34,916 bases of DNA. It comes from Clostridia bacterium. GTDB taxonomy: Bacteria; Bacillota; Clostridia; Christensenellales; Borkfalkiaceae. This document shows positions 1 through 8,366 of the stretch, one piece after another. How positions within the stretch are numbered: the first letter of the stretch is position 1; each line of letters starts with the position of its first letter. The notes beneath the pieces were generated by a model, which saw only the letters and a program-made list of their open reading frames with translations, did no database searches and was not told where the DNA came from. Made by a program: the position numbers and the translations under genes. The DNA lies in contig JAIDSQ010000086.1 of NCBI GenBank assembly GCA_029061155.1, positions 5,689-40,604 on the forward strand, written 5' to 3'.

Positions 1-431
1 GGCAGACCAGACTGTGTATATAATTGCAGGAGCGGACAGTTCGGGCGAAACGTACAGTTTCGAGTTTGCGTTTGTTGTAAGCGTTTCCGGGCCCGAAGGT
101 ACGGAAAACGATCCCTACACGGTCCAGGAAGGAGTGAATAGCGGAAGTTCTACGGAATATAACAGCAAAGTTGAGGCGTATATAAAATATTATACCTACA
201 CTGCGGAAACAGCGGGAACAATAACGCTTACGCTCACACAAGGCACGAATACGACGGCGGCAATATCGAACGAGTCGTACACGGCGGCGTTAAAATTAAA
301 GAGCGGACAATATATATATCCGGGAGATGCGGATACCTGCTCGTTGACGGTTGAGGCAGACCAGACTGTGTATATAATTGCAGGAGCGGACAGTTCGGGC
401 GAAACGTACAGTTTCGAGTTTGCGTTTGTTG
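1..431 (+). repeat. Perfect 77-bp direct repeat, period 354 bp (copies 1-77 and 355-431)
   Basis: Bases 1-77 and 355-431 are identical at the DNA level, including third codon positions. The spacing of 354 bp is exactly 118 codons, so the reading frame is kept. The first copy is cut by the window edge. This is the signature of recent tandem duplication or gene conversion of whole protein modules, and more copies probably lie to the left. Confidence 0.9.
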
Positions 432-439
432 CGGATTAA
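2..439 (+). CDS. C-terminal end of a repetitive beta-rich surface protein (5' partial)
   Basis: The reading frame is open from the left edge, so the gene starts outside the window; the GTG at 14 is an internal Val codon, not a start. The visible 145 residues are rich in Thr, Ser, Gly and Tyr. They contain one module whose ending (ADQTVYIIAGADSSG, then a Tyr/Phe-rich strand) occurs twice, 118 residues apart. The pattern YYTYTAETAGTITLTL followed by an AGADSS hairpin is reminiscent of bacterial pre-peptidase C-terminal or similar beta-sandwich domains common in secreted proteins. That comparison is by eye only. There is no LPXTG motif, C-terminal membrane helix or SLH domain at the end, so how it is attached to the cell is unknown. 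I infer an extracellular repeat protein; its function cannot be told from this fragment. Confidence 0.7.
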   Translation, partial: ADQTVYIIAGADSSGETYSFEFAFVVSVSGPEGTENDPYTVQEGVNSGSSTEYNSKVEAYIKYYTYTAETAGTITLTLTQGTNTTAAISNESYTAALKLKSGQYIYPGDADTCSLTVEADQTVYIIAGADSSGETYSFEFAFVAD

Positions 440-566
440 TAAACAATTCAGACAAAAAGAATATAAGTATTTTTCTTATATCCATTTTCATGCGGGGTTC
501 GGCATAGGTATCCCGTTCCCCGCACATCTCCTTTGCTCACACTAGTTTTCATAATTATCTTTTTTA

Positions 567-608
567 AAAAAGTAAGGCGGAGTGCGTTTGCGCTCTGTCT
601 TACTTTTT
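567..608 (+). terminator. Rho-independent terminator (bidirectional shape)
   Basis: A 19-bp stem (567-585 with 590-608, loop gttt), including three G-U wobbles, has an A-run on the left arm and a T-run on the right. It ends the surface-protein gene and insulates the next promoter. Confidence 0.85.
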
Positions 609-623
609 ACCCGCACAACATTA

Positions 624-652
624 TTGACGAGTTTAAAATATTATGGTACAAT
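624..652 (+). promoter_or_regulatory. Sigma-A promoter of the release factor-like/helicase operon
   Basis: TTGACG (624-629), a 17-bp spacer, then TACAAT (647-652). It lies just after the terminator and about 50 bp before the start codon at 703. A near-palindrome (673-686, TTAG...CTAA) lies in the leader and could be an operator or RNA structure. No good Shine-Dalgarno precedes the ATG at 703, so translation initiation may be weak or controlled. Confidence 0.75.
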
Positions 653-702
653 TTAAAAAGGAATTTTTGGCTTAGTTATAGCTAAACACAGACTGACGAT
701 TT

Positions 703-1710
703 ATGTACGGTATTTACGGCGATATAATAAGCGCGGCGGAAAGGACGCTTGATTGTTTTGATGAAACTAAAGAACTTTTAGAATATCCCGAAGTGCAGGC
801 GGACAAGGCGTATTATCTGTCCGTCCTTGCAAAGTACAATAATCTTAAGCTTTTAAAGGACAAACTTTGCGCGCTTTTATCCGCACTTGAAGAACAAAGG
901 CAAGTTACTGCCCTGCTTTCGGACGCAGGCAGCGACGAGGAACGCGCGACAATTTACGAAGAGATTTCGTCTTTGAAAGTAAAAGCTTCAATGATATCCG
1001 CCGCCCTTTCGGACGCGCTCGCCTGTAAACACGCGGAGGAGCGCGCATATTGCAGGTTTAAATTTAAAGAGGTTTCATCCAGATTCGGTACGGTTTTGTA
1101 TTCTCTTATAAAGTCGTATCTGTTATCGCACGGCGCGAAAATTGAGGACGAAAAGACAGTATGTGCAAAGGGCGGATACGTGCAGGAAATTTCATTCATT
1201 GCGGAGGGGACTAACGTGCTTACGCGCCTTATCCCTCTTACAGGCGCGCACAAGGTCTATATCGCGCAGGCTAAGAGCGAAGAGCTGTGCTTTGCCGTGA
1301 CCCCAGCCGCGAGCGTTGAAAGCATATCCGAAAGCGATTTGAAGATTGATATTTTTCATTCCCACGGCGCAGGCGGTCAGAATATAAACAAGGTCGAAAC
1401 CGCGGTGCGTATAACGCATATACCCACGGGGATAAGCGTAGTTTGTCAGGACGAGCGGTCGCAGCTTAAAAACAAGAAACGCGCTTTGGAAACTATTGAA
1501 AAACGTATAAGAGAGAGGAGCGAACAAGCCGAGAAAAAACGCATTGAGGCAGATATATGCGCGCAGCATTTAAAGAAAAACACGCCTATTTCCTTTGACG
1601 CGGCAGGCAATACCATGACTGATACGCGGCTTAAAGCGTTTACAAAAACCGCCTTTCCGCTTACGGACGAACAGTTCACTTCATATATAAACGGGCTTAA
1701 AGCATTATGA
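703..1710 (+). CDS. Divergent RF1-like peptide chain release factor
   Basis: This 335-residue protein has the class I bacterial release factor layout: an N-terminal helical region (about 1-110), a degraded domain 2, and a well-conserved catalytic domain with GAGGQ (Gln226) followed by an RF1-type ITHIPTG and CQDERSQ segment. The GGQ glutamine contacts the peptidyl-transferase centre and drives peptidyl-tRNA hydrolysis. A PLT tripeptide (178-180) sits where RF1 has its PxT decoding motif, 46 residues before GGQ, against 47 in E. coli RF1. However, the GRIHTS segment that follows PxT in RF1, with its decoding histidine, is replaced by GAHKVYIAQ. The GTGGDEA region of domain 2 and the RxRTYN stretch after GGQ are also lost. 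It is therefore likely a paralogue with altered codon recognition, not the housekeeping RF1. Its stop overlaps the start of the helicase gene. A role in ribosome rescue or unusual termination is inference. Confidence 0.85.
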   Translation: MYGIYGDIISAAERTLDCFDETKELLEYPEVQADKAYYLSVLAKYNNLKLLKDKLCALLSALEEQRQVTALLSDAGSDEERATIYEEISSLKVKASMISAALSDALACKHAEERAYCRFKFKEVSSRFGTVLYSLIKSYLLSHGAKIEDEKTVCAKGGYVQEISFIAEGTNVLTRLIPLTGAHKVYIAQAKSEELCFAVTPAASVESISESDLKIDIFHSHGAGGQNINKVETAVRITHIPTGISVVCQDERSQLKNKKRALETIEKRIRERSEQAEKKRIEADICAQHLKKNTPISFDAAGNTMTDTRLKAFTKTAFPLTDEQFTSYINGLKAL

Positions 1711-4094
1711 TACGCAAAATTACGGCGAACACAAAAAAGATAGCTTTATCTTCAAAATACAGCGTCTATAAGACGGAGGGATTTATTACGCTGACGCGCA
1801 GGATAATTGCGGTGGACGCGTTTATATCCCGTGCCGCGGAAAGTATATTCGGCGCTAATATTTCGCTTTCCGACGGTTGTTATTCCGTTAAAACGGAAGA
1901 CGGACAGTATACCCTTTTCTTCAGCCGTAATAATAGCGACAAAAGGCTTTCGGACGGCGATATAGTATTCTATAAATTTATGAGTGCAACCCCTGCCGAC
2001 AGCGGAACGGACAGAAGGCTGAGCGAATACATTTCCGATAATTCAGAAATTACGCTCGTTCTGAACGAAACGAGTGATAGTGTTGCGCAGGACGATTTGA
2101 CGAGGCTGTATCTTGTGTCGGGTTCGGACGGAATAGTCAACTTCCCTTACCTCAACGAAACGCAGCGGAAAATCGTTGAAACGGAAGACGCGAATATGCT
2201 TGTGCAGGGCGTTGCGGGCAGCGGTAAGACCAACGTGTGCGTTGAAAAAATTGTATATTGCGCCTGCCGGAATTACCGTGGCGCGGTGTTGTACACTACC
2301 TTTTCACGCGGACTTCTGACAGAAACGCGCAGCCGCGTGGAACTGTTTTCAAAAAATATAGACACATTCGTCAGCGCATATGAAGGGGGTAACGTTGTTT
2401 TCCTTGACGATAACCATAAAAAGGCTGTGGAAAACAAGCTGGGTATTCTGTTTTCGGTTGACGAAGACGGGGAAATTATTTCCGCTTTGAGACGCATTTC
2501 CGCCTTTCTGAAAGATAAGGTTGACTACTGTCTGATAGAGGATATATACGCCCGAACGTCTGAAACAAAGCGCGTGGCGGGTGAAAGCGTATTCTTGCAC
2601 GAGTATTTAGGGCAGGGTAAAAATTACCGCCTTTCGGGCGCGCTGGAAAGGATAAAACACATCGCGCCCGAGATAATATACAAAGAGATTTACGGAATGA
2701 TTTTCGGCAAGTACGAACTTGATTCGCCGCAGGATATGATGGGACGTGAGGAGTATGCCGAGGACAGAAAGGACAGCTTTACGCGGCGCGAGTGCGACGT
2801 TATTTATACGGTTGCTTTGGACTACGCAGAATTTTTAAAAAAGCACGGTTATACCGACAACAACATTATGAGCCGTGAAATTTTAAGTAAAGTTTCCGCG
2901 CCTAAATATTCCGTGGGAGTTATAGACGAGGCGCAGGACTTCACGCAGATCAATCTGTGCCTTATAAAAAAGCTGTGCCGAAAGCTGTTCTGCGTGGGCG
3001 ACGCATTGCAGATGATTAATCCGTCGTACTTCAATTTCGGGTATTTAAAGCGCCTGATGTACGGCGATATTACGGGCGTGAATGAGCTCAGACACAATTA
3101 CCGCAGTACGGCGACGATAGAGAAAATTGCCGAAAAGCTGGGCGAAATGAATATGCAGAGGTTCGGCACCCACAGTTTCGTTTTAAAGGGTGAAAGCGTT
3201 CCTTCACCGCTGCCGTCCGCGGCGGTATTGGTAAAAGATAAAAACTTTGTCTACTCTCTCGGTGAAAAGAGATTTGAAAACGTAACCGTCGTCGTAGCAT
3301 CGCAGAAGAAGAAAGAAAAGCTTAAAAAAGTTCTGGGTAAGACGGAAATTCTGACCATAGCCGAGGCAAAAGGTTTGGAACGTAATACCGTAATACTTGC
3401 GGACGTTTTAAGCGACAACGCCGATAAGTGGCGGTATCTGCACAATATGTCGCTGAACAGAAAAACCGCCGACGAAAATTCTGTTTTCAGGTACTACTTC
3501 AACCTGTTTTATGTTGGAATTTCGCGTGCAAAACAGTATCTGTTCGTTGTCGAGTCCGACTATCCCGAAACGTTCAACCCGCTGTTTAACGAGTGTTTCG
3601 AGCGGCGCAATAAAGACGGCGCGCTCAGTCTTTTAAAGGATATAGCGGGCAGAATAGAGATTGACGACGACGAGTTCATCGAGCGAATTGAAAAGTTCTG
3701 TTCGCTTGAACAGTACGAAAATGCGAAAAGCACCGCAGACAGATTATCTTCCGACGAACTCCGCGCAAAGCAGCTTGCGTACATATCAGTCCATGAAAAG
3801 TACTTGCGCTACGGAAAAATCCGCGACGCGGGTATAGAGTACTGGCGGCAGGGTATGGACGCTGAGGCGCGCGAAATGTTCATCCGCTCGGGCGATGAGA
3901 AACTGTTTCCCCTTATGGACGCATGCCTTAAGGGCGGCGGCGTGCTCGACCCCGAAATCGTACGGTTCTATCCCTTGGTTGAGGATAACGACGTGGCGAA
4001 GAAATTGATACTTGAAACACTCGATAAAGATTGCAGCGAAATAGCGGCGAACTTAAAATTAGCAAACGCTAAAATGAAGAGGAAAAGACAATGA
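1707..4094 (+). CDS. SF1 (UvrD/Rep-like) helicase with unrecognised N- and C-terminal regions
   Basis: This 795-residue protein carries the full set of superfamily 1 helicase motifs: a Q-motif-like LNETQRKIV (149-157), Walker A GVAGSGKT (168-175), Walker B DEAQD (407-411), motif III GDALQ (431-435), LRHNYRS (461-467), AEAKGLE (552-558) and YVGISRAK (602-609). It should be an active ATP-dependent DNA or RNA translocase. Residues 1-145 match nothing I recognise. The last 180 or so are helical and rich in charged residues, possibly TPR-like. The region between Walker A and Walker B is about 230 residues, as in UvrD-type enzymes. The start codon overlaps the release factor stop (ATGA), which implies translational coupling and a shared task. 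The DEAQD form is typical of DNA helicases, but pairing with a release factor also allows RNA as a substrate. It is clearly not the housekeeping PcrA or UvrD, which are usually shorter. Confidence 0.85.
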   Translation: MIRKITANTKKIALSSKYSVYKTEGFITLTRRIIAVDAFISRAAESIFGANISLSDGCYSVKTEDGQYTLFFSRNNSDKRLSDGDIVFYKFMSATPADSGTDRRLSEYISDNSEITLVLNETSDSVAQDDLTRLYLVSGSDGIVNFPYLNETQRKIVETEDANMLVQGVAGSGKTNVCVEKIVYCACRNYRGAVLYTTFSRGLLTETRSRVELFSKNIDTFVSAYEGGNVVFLDDNHKKAVENKLGILFSVDEDGEIISALRRISAFLKDKVDYCLIEDIYARTSETKRVAGESVFLHEYLGQGKNYRLSGALERIKHIAPEIIYKEIYGMIFGKYELDSPQDMMGREEYAEDRKDSFTRRECDVIYTVALDYAEFLKKHGYTDNNIMSREILSKVSAPKYSVGVIDEAQDFTQINLCLIKKLCRKLFCVGDALQMINPSYFNFGYLKRLMYGDITGVNELRHNYRSTATIEKIAEKLGEMNMQRFGTHSFVLKGESVPSPLPSAAVLVKDKNFVYSLGEKRFENVTVVVASQKKKEKLKKVLGKTEILTIAEAKGLERNTVILADVLSDNADKWRYLHNMSLNRKTADENSVFRYYFNLFYVGISRAKQYLFVVESDYPETFNPLFNECFERRNKDGALSLLKDIAGRIEIDDDEFIERIEKFCSLEQYENAKSTADRLSSDELRAKQLAYISVHEKYLRYGKIRDAGIEYWRQGMDAEAREMFIRSGDEKLFPLMDACLKGGGVLDPEIVRFYPLVEDNDVAKKLILETLDKDCSEIAANLKLANAKMKRKRQ

Positions 4095-4807
4095 GCGAAA
4101 ATTCGATAAAAGAACTTATAGACAGCTTTATAGCATACCGCAATCTGATTGCGCCCTTGCAGGAAAGTTTACACAATGTAAGCAAGACGTATGAGGAGAT
4201 TAAAAGCGACCTTGAAAACCTGACGAAAAGTTTTTCCGGCAACGCCGCAACCCAGCTTGAAAAGGTTCACGCGACAATCAACGCGCAGGCAAAGAGCGGG
4301 CAGGAGCTTGGCAGAAGAATTGAAGAATACGCCGCCTCGGGAACGAAGTACGCGCAGGCGGTGAAGGATATGTCCTCGCGCTTTTCCGAGGTCGTGGAAA
4401 GGATTGATTCGCTCAGTGAAATAGAGAGAACGGCCCAAAACCAGCTTGCGCGAATCGATACGCTGATAGCCGAAAAACGCTCGTCTTACAACCTCAAGGA
4501 ATTGCAGAAGTCGCTTGACGGCTACAACACCAACGTTGAAAAAATAAGCGCGTTTATCAATAAGGACATTGCCTCCGTTCTCAAAGAAAACGCGGACAAA
4601 ATAGAAACTATCCGCAAGGAAAACGAGCAGTTGTCGGCGGCGGTCGTCCAGCAGGGCAAGGATATTGCTACGCTTATTTCAGAGTTTTCCAACACCTCCG
4701 CGCTTTTGAAAAAGTTAGTCGAAGGCAGTTCGGTCAACGAGGAATATCTATTCGACGCGTTCGATAAATGGGCGGCTGACAGAAAGGTAAAAATTAAGAA
4801 AAAATAA
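4091..4807 (+). CDS. Coiled-coil protein of the release factor/helicase operon
   Basis: This 238-residue protein is almost entirely predicted helix. It is rich in Glu, Lys, Ser, Ala and Leu with heptad-like spacing, for example around 90-125 and 150-200. There is no signal peptide, membrane segment, cysteine motif or enzymatic signature. The ending is very basic (DRKVKIKKK), which might contact nucleic acid or ribosomes. It overlaps the helicase stop by ATGA. It superficially resembles SMC-like or chemoreceptor-type coiled coils, but no family can be named. I infer a structural or adaptor subunit, perhaps linking the cytoplasmic helicase and release factor to the membrane protein encoded next. 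Confidence 0.75.
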   Translation: MSENSIKELIDSFIAYRNLIAPLQESLHNVSKTYEEIKSDLENLTKSFSGNAATQLEKVHATINAQAKSGQELGRRIEEYAASGTKYAQAVKDMSSRFSEVVERIDSLSEIERTAQNQLARIDTLIAEKRSSYNLKELQKSLDGYNTNVEKISAFINKDIASVLKENADKIETIRKENEQLSAAVVQQGKDIATLISEFSNTSALLKKLVEGSSVNEEYLFDAFDKWAADRKVKIKKK

Positions 4808-4822
4808 AATTGCTTAAGGGAT

Positions 4823-7102
4823 ATGGCGCAACCAATTGAAGAAAGCTTGTTTCAGGCTATAAAAAAAGACGATATAAAAGCGTTTGCAGCTTTAATGCAA
4901 AAAGCCCGGTGCGGTGCCTGCCGTCTGGGCAGATTTCCCGTGTTGTCGCTTATGTATCTGTATAAATCGCGCAGACTGATTTCCGAATACGGGCAAAGCT
5001 TTTTAAAGAATACAAATTTTGAAGTATTGCGCGAGCCTGTGGAAGTTTCAAATACCTTCTCGGCTAAGGCGGGCAAATGCTTAAGACTGTATCTTAACGA
5101 GGTGGTATCCCCCCTTGAAATGCTTTTGATTTTGGACAGAATAAAGCAATTGAAGGGCATATATCCCTTAACGAAACCCTCTGCGGACGTTAAAAGACGG
5201 CTTAAATCGATTTATTGGATAAAGTATTCGCTGAATGTCAAATTTGAGGGCGACGACATCATTTTAGATAAAAGACCTTTGAGCTACCGCGAAAAGAAGA
5301 AAATAGCAACCGTATGTCTCAGCTCGGTTTTAGCTGTCTGCGTTGCCGTCGGCGCGCCTGTTACCACGGTTGCGCTTATACCCAAACCAGTCGAGGGCGA
5401 GGTTAAAAAACTTAGCCAGATAGACTTTGGCGCAGCCAAGGAATATATCATTAAACGCGACATAGTCCTGCCCGAAAATTATCAAGTTGAAAAAGTCAAC
5501 TGCAAAATTACGGGCGAAGGGCACAAGCTGACTTTAGGCAAGGGAGCAACGCTCGGCGCGCTTAGCGGCCATATATCAGATCTGACAATAGAAAGTTCGG
5601 GGGACGCGGTATTTACTACCGTCTCCGAAAATGCGACTATTAAAAACGTTACGGTAAACGTAAGCGCGGATGTCACGACAACGGAACAGAATGCGCTGGT
5701 CGCGGTAACCAACTACGGTACGCTTGACGGCGTTACCGTGAACATAAGCGGAAAGCTAAGCGCGCTTTCTTCTTCGTCGGAAACCGCCGGCGAGCTTAAT
5801 TTCGGCGGAATAGTTCAAAGTAACAATTATAAGTATAACACTAACGGCGGAACTATAAAAAACTGTACGGTCAATTTTGCGCAGTTTGAACTTGTCGGAG
5901 AGGCAAGCGCGAACGCCTCGTTCGGCGGTATCGCGGGCGTCAACAACGGATATTTACAGGACTGCACCGTAACAGGTGAAATTAGCGGAGATACTTTTGA
6001 TATGGCGGGCGTGTGCGCAGTCAACAACGGTATGCTTGAAGACAACGTGAACGAGGCAAACCTTTATCAGAAGTCTTCCGACAGCGGTTGGAACCCTATT
6101 ATCGGCGGAATAGTTATAAGCAACACGTACGCCGTTGAAAACTGTGAAAACAGAGGAAATATCCGCGCCGTTTCGGACTGCGGACAGTTCGAGGTGCAGG
6201 AGGATTTCGAGCCTACCGTTTCGGCGGCGGGAATAGCTTATTTAAGCAGGGGTTCGTCAACGAGCCCGTATATTAAAAACTGCACAAATTCTGGAAAGGT
6301 TGAGTGTAAGGCAGAGTACAGGAACGTTTATGCGGCGGGCGTATGTCTGTCCACGAGCGGCGGCGTCGACGGCTGTAAAAACAGCGGCGACGTCACGGCG
6401 GAGGCTGGCAATGACTGTGGAACATATGCCGGCGGAATTTGCACGATAGCTTACGCGAATATAGACAAGTGCGTGAACGAGGGCGGTATTTCTGCGGCGG
6501 GCAGCGGCACTGCGTACGTCGGGGGGATTTCCGCACATACGCGTGTGATTATTTCAAACTGTCTGTCAAGCGGTGATATTACGGTCACGGCGAAAGATGT
6601 CTACGCGGGCGGAATATTGGGTTTCAGCGAAATTGTAAGTTACTACTACATATATTTCGGTGAGGTCGACTACTGTATAAGCCAAAGCAAAATTAAAGTA
6701 ACCGCAACGGGCGAGACTCCCGCATATGTCGGAGGTATCGCAGGTTATTTGCCCGAGAGGCGATTCAACAGTGTATACGGCGGCTCGGTTACCAACAGTT
6801 ATTTTACCGGCGGGTTTGAAACTGAAAATTCCTATTGCGGAAATATTGTCGGCGTTTGCGGCGCGAATATATACGAAAATAATTCTTATATCGCTATTTC
6901 TGGTATGACAGAAATGGAATTTCATAATTTCGAGGGCAACTATTATTCGGGTAACGGCTTAACCGCGTTCGGCAAGACAATATCGGAAGACGGAAGTTTT
7001 ACTTCTGTTGAAGACAAGGGCGCGACTTCCGCAACAATCGAAGATATAAAAAATTCCGAAAATTATAAACTTATTTTAAGCGCGCTTAAAATTGAAAAAT
7101 AG
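4823..7102 (+). CDS. Membrane-anchored protein with ankyrin-like N-terminus and GLUG-type beta-helix ectodomain
   Basis: The 759 residues fall into three parts. Residues 1-155 are cytoplasmic and helical; the beginning (SLFQAIKKDDIKAFAALMQ) looks ankyrin-like. One membrane helix lies at about 161-186 after a KKK stop, so the remainder should be outside. From about 270 onward there are at least ten degenerate repeats with a GGI(A/V)...N...G.(I/V)..C...G pattern (for example FGGIAGVNNGYLQDCTVTG), as in GLUG repeats of right-handed beta-helix surface proteins. Many repeats carry a cysteine at the same point. There is no sortase signal. It starts 15 bp after the coiled-coil gene, with an AAGGG only 2 bp before the ATG. 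It completes the operon and could display or sense something outside while contacting the helicase complex inside; that link is inference. Confidence 0.8.
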   Translation: MAQPIEESLFQAIKKDDIKAFAALMQKARCGACRLGRFPVLSLMYLYKSRRLISEYGQSFLKNTNFEVLREPVEVSNTFSAKAGKCLRLYLNEVVSPLEMLLILDRIKQLKGIYPLTKPSADVKRRLKSIYWIKYSLNVKFEGDDIILDKRPLSYREKKKIATVCLSSVLAVCVAVGAPVTTVALIPKPVEGEVKKLSQIDFGAAKEYIIKRDIVLPENYQVEKVNCKITGEGHKLTLGKGATLGALSGHISDLTIESSGDAVFTTVSENATIKNVTVNVSADVTTTEQNALVAVTNYGTLDGVTVNISGKLSALSSSSETAGELNFGGIVQSNNYKYNTNGGTIKNCTVNFAQFELVGEASANASFGGIAGVNNGYLQDCTVTGEISGDTFDMAGVCAVNNGMLEDNVNEANLYQKSSDSGWNPIIGGIVISNTYAVENCENRGNIRAVSDCGQFEVQEDFEPTVSAAGIAYLSRGSSTSPYIKNCTNSGKVECKAEYRNVYAAGVCLSTSGGVDGCKNSGDVTAEAGNDCGTYAGGICTIAYANIDKCVNEGGISAAGSGTAYVGGISAHTRVIISNCLSSGDITVTAKDVYAGGILGFSEIVSYYYIYFGEVDYCISQSKIKVTATGETPAYVGGIAGYLPERRFNSVYGGSVTNSYFTGGFETENSYCGNIVGVCGANIYENNSYIAISGMTEMEFHNFEGNYYSGNGLTAFGKTISEDGSFTSVEDKGATSATIEDIKNSENYKLILSALKIEK

Positions 7103-7119
7103 TCGTTTTTTAATATAAT
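7092..7119 (+). promoter_or_regulatory. Promoter of the TIR-like membrane protein gene
   Basis: TTGAAA (7092-7097), 16 bp, TATAAT (7114-7119). It overlaps the end of the previous gene, so the TIR-like gene has its own transcription start near 7126. The leader can form an imperfect hairpin (about 7122-7148, loop AAGA) before the strong AGGAGAGG ribosome site (7176-7183). Confidence 0.65.
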
Positions 7120-7187
7120 AGCCCGACTACGTAAGAACGTGGTGGGTTATAGTATTTAAATAAAATTATATAAACAGGAGAGGACAA

Positions 7188-8123
7188 TTGAAATACTTTG
7201 TAATACATTCAGGAATAGACTGGAAAGAACAAGTTGAGAATCTTGTAAACGAATGGACAAAGATGTATGAGGGCGCAAATTTTATTGTATTAAACGGCAG
7301 TCAATCGAATTGGATAGATGATGCTACGGCTAAAATCAGACAATCCGAAAAAGTTATATATGTCGTAGGGAAAGAGTCATATAAAAGTGAAAACATTGAT
7401 AAGGAAATAGCAATAGCTATTAAGGAAAAAAAGCCTATATACATTTATAAATTAAACGATAGCTATTTATTGAATAAGTCTTTGGAACCGTTTATTGTAA
7501 ATCAAAATGTCGAGCCGGGGGATGTTGATGGTGAAATAATATTCCGAAAAGGGAAATCATTTGTTACGGAAATTAACAGTAAAAATATTGATTCTCACAT
7601 TACGAGAGATGTAACTGATATAATGAAATATCTTCCTGCAAAAAATTTTACAGATGATAAAACACTTTTCGACCAATATAAAATGTTCGTTGAAACGTCG
7701 GAAGAGCTGGTGAAAAGAAAGCAATCGGTTAATAGCTTTTATGTTACGTTAAACTCTGTTATTTTAGGCGCGATAATATCAATTATGTGCGCAATAAATG
7801 ATTTGCCCATATTGTTTGGTTTAGTAAAGGTCAGTTTGATAATATCGGTTTTTACTTCATTAGTTGGTTTAATAGTGTGTTTTTCCTGGATTTCTATTTT
7901 AAATTCTTATGCTGATTTAAATGCAAGCAAAATGAAAATTATAGAGTTTATCGAACATCATCTTGCTGTTAACTTGTATGAAACTGAATGGTCGGTAATG
8001 ACACAGAAAGTTGGGAAAAAGAAGTATAAATCTTTTAGCAAAAAAGAAAGGTTTGTAGCAATTTTATTTGCGGCACTATATGTTATAATAGTTATCGTAG
8101 GTATTTTCTTAGCCTGTGTTTAA
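7188..8123 (+). CDS. TIR-like (MTH538/DUF1863-type) domain fused to a multi-pass membrane domain
   Basis: The start is TTG, supported by AGGAGAGG five bases upstream. Residues 1-100 follow the TIR-like/flavodoxin-like pattern: MKYFVIHSG first strand, W..DA..KI..SE turning into the VIYVVG strand, then SYKSENIDKEIAIAIK and the KPIYIYK strand. Glu73 (in DKEI) sits where TIR NADases place their catalytic Glu. Residues 165-265 carry the pattern RKQ.VNSFYVTLN, two membrane helices (about 183-204 and 210-236), then SYADLN..K, followed by an EW motif. This resembles RipA-family/SLATT-like membrane proteins found with defence genes. A third membrane helix lies at about 289-309. The gene is visibly AT-rich (roughly one-third GC) against its neighbours and stands alone with its own promoter and terminator, which suggests horizontal transfer. 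I infer an anti-phage or stress effector that perforates the membrane or consumes NAD. The family call is from memory of motifs. Confidence 0.7.
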   Translation: MKYFVIHSGIDWKEQVENLVNEWTKMYEGANFIVLNGSQSNWIDDATAKIRQSEKVIYVVGKESYKSENIDKEIAIAIKEKKPIYIYKLNDSYLLNKSLEPFIVNQNVEPGDVDGEIIFRKGKSFVTEINSKNIDSHITRDVTDIMKYLPAKNFTDDKTLFDQYKMFVETSEELVKRKQSVNSFYVTLNSVILGAIISIMCAINDLPILFGLVKVSLIISVFTSLVGLIVCFSWISILNSYADLNASKMKIIEFIEHHLAVNLYETEWSVMTQKVGKKKYKSFSKKERFVAILFAALYVIIVIVGIFLACV

Positions 8124-8158
8124 ATTTATGTAGTTGTAATTAATCATTGCTAACATAA

Positions 8159-8190
8159 AAAAGAGAGATTTCAACTGAAATCTCTCTTTT
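8159..8190 (+). terminator. Strong bidirectional terminator
   Basis: A perfect 14-bp stem (8159-8172 with 8177-8190, loop AACT) has an A-run before it and TTTT after it. It ends the TIR-like gene, and it would equally end the decayed minus-strand gene that begins right behind it. Confidence 0.9.
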
Positions 8191-8192
8191 AA

Positions 8193-8366
8193 TTACGGTA
8201 ATCGGTTTCGCCATAGCAAATAGTCGGGAGAGCCGTTGACAATGTTTGTTAGCTGCAAAAAATAGTCAAGTGTGGACAGGTTGTTTTTCTTCAGACATAC
8301 ATGCATAAAATTACTTAAGAAACTTGTATAGTTGGATATATCCGCAAATTTTAACTTTTGTTTTTA
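8193..8366 (-). pseudogene. Possible remnant of an HTH (Xre-like) regulator
   Basis: A minus-strand frame of about 57 codons with no good start reads, near its end, NNLSTLDYFLQLTNIVNG and then SPDYLLW. This looks like the last helices of Xre-type regulators (L.TL..L.......SPDYLL). Upstream, the frame is closed by a stop; a neighbouring frame stays open for a little longer, which would fit a frameshift. Its stop codon lies two bases from the bidirectional terminator at 8159-8190, as expected for a former convergent gene. There is no ribosome site or promoter. I read it as a decayed 3' fragment; it could also be chance. Confidence 0.3.
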
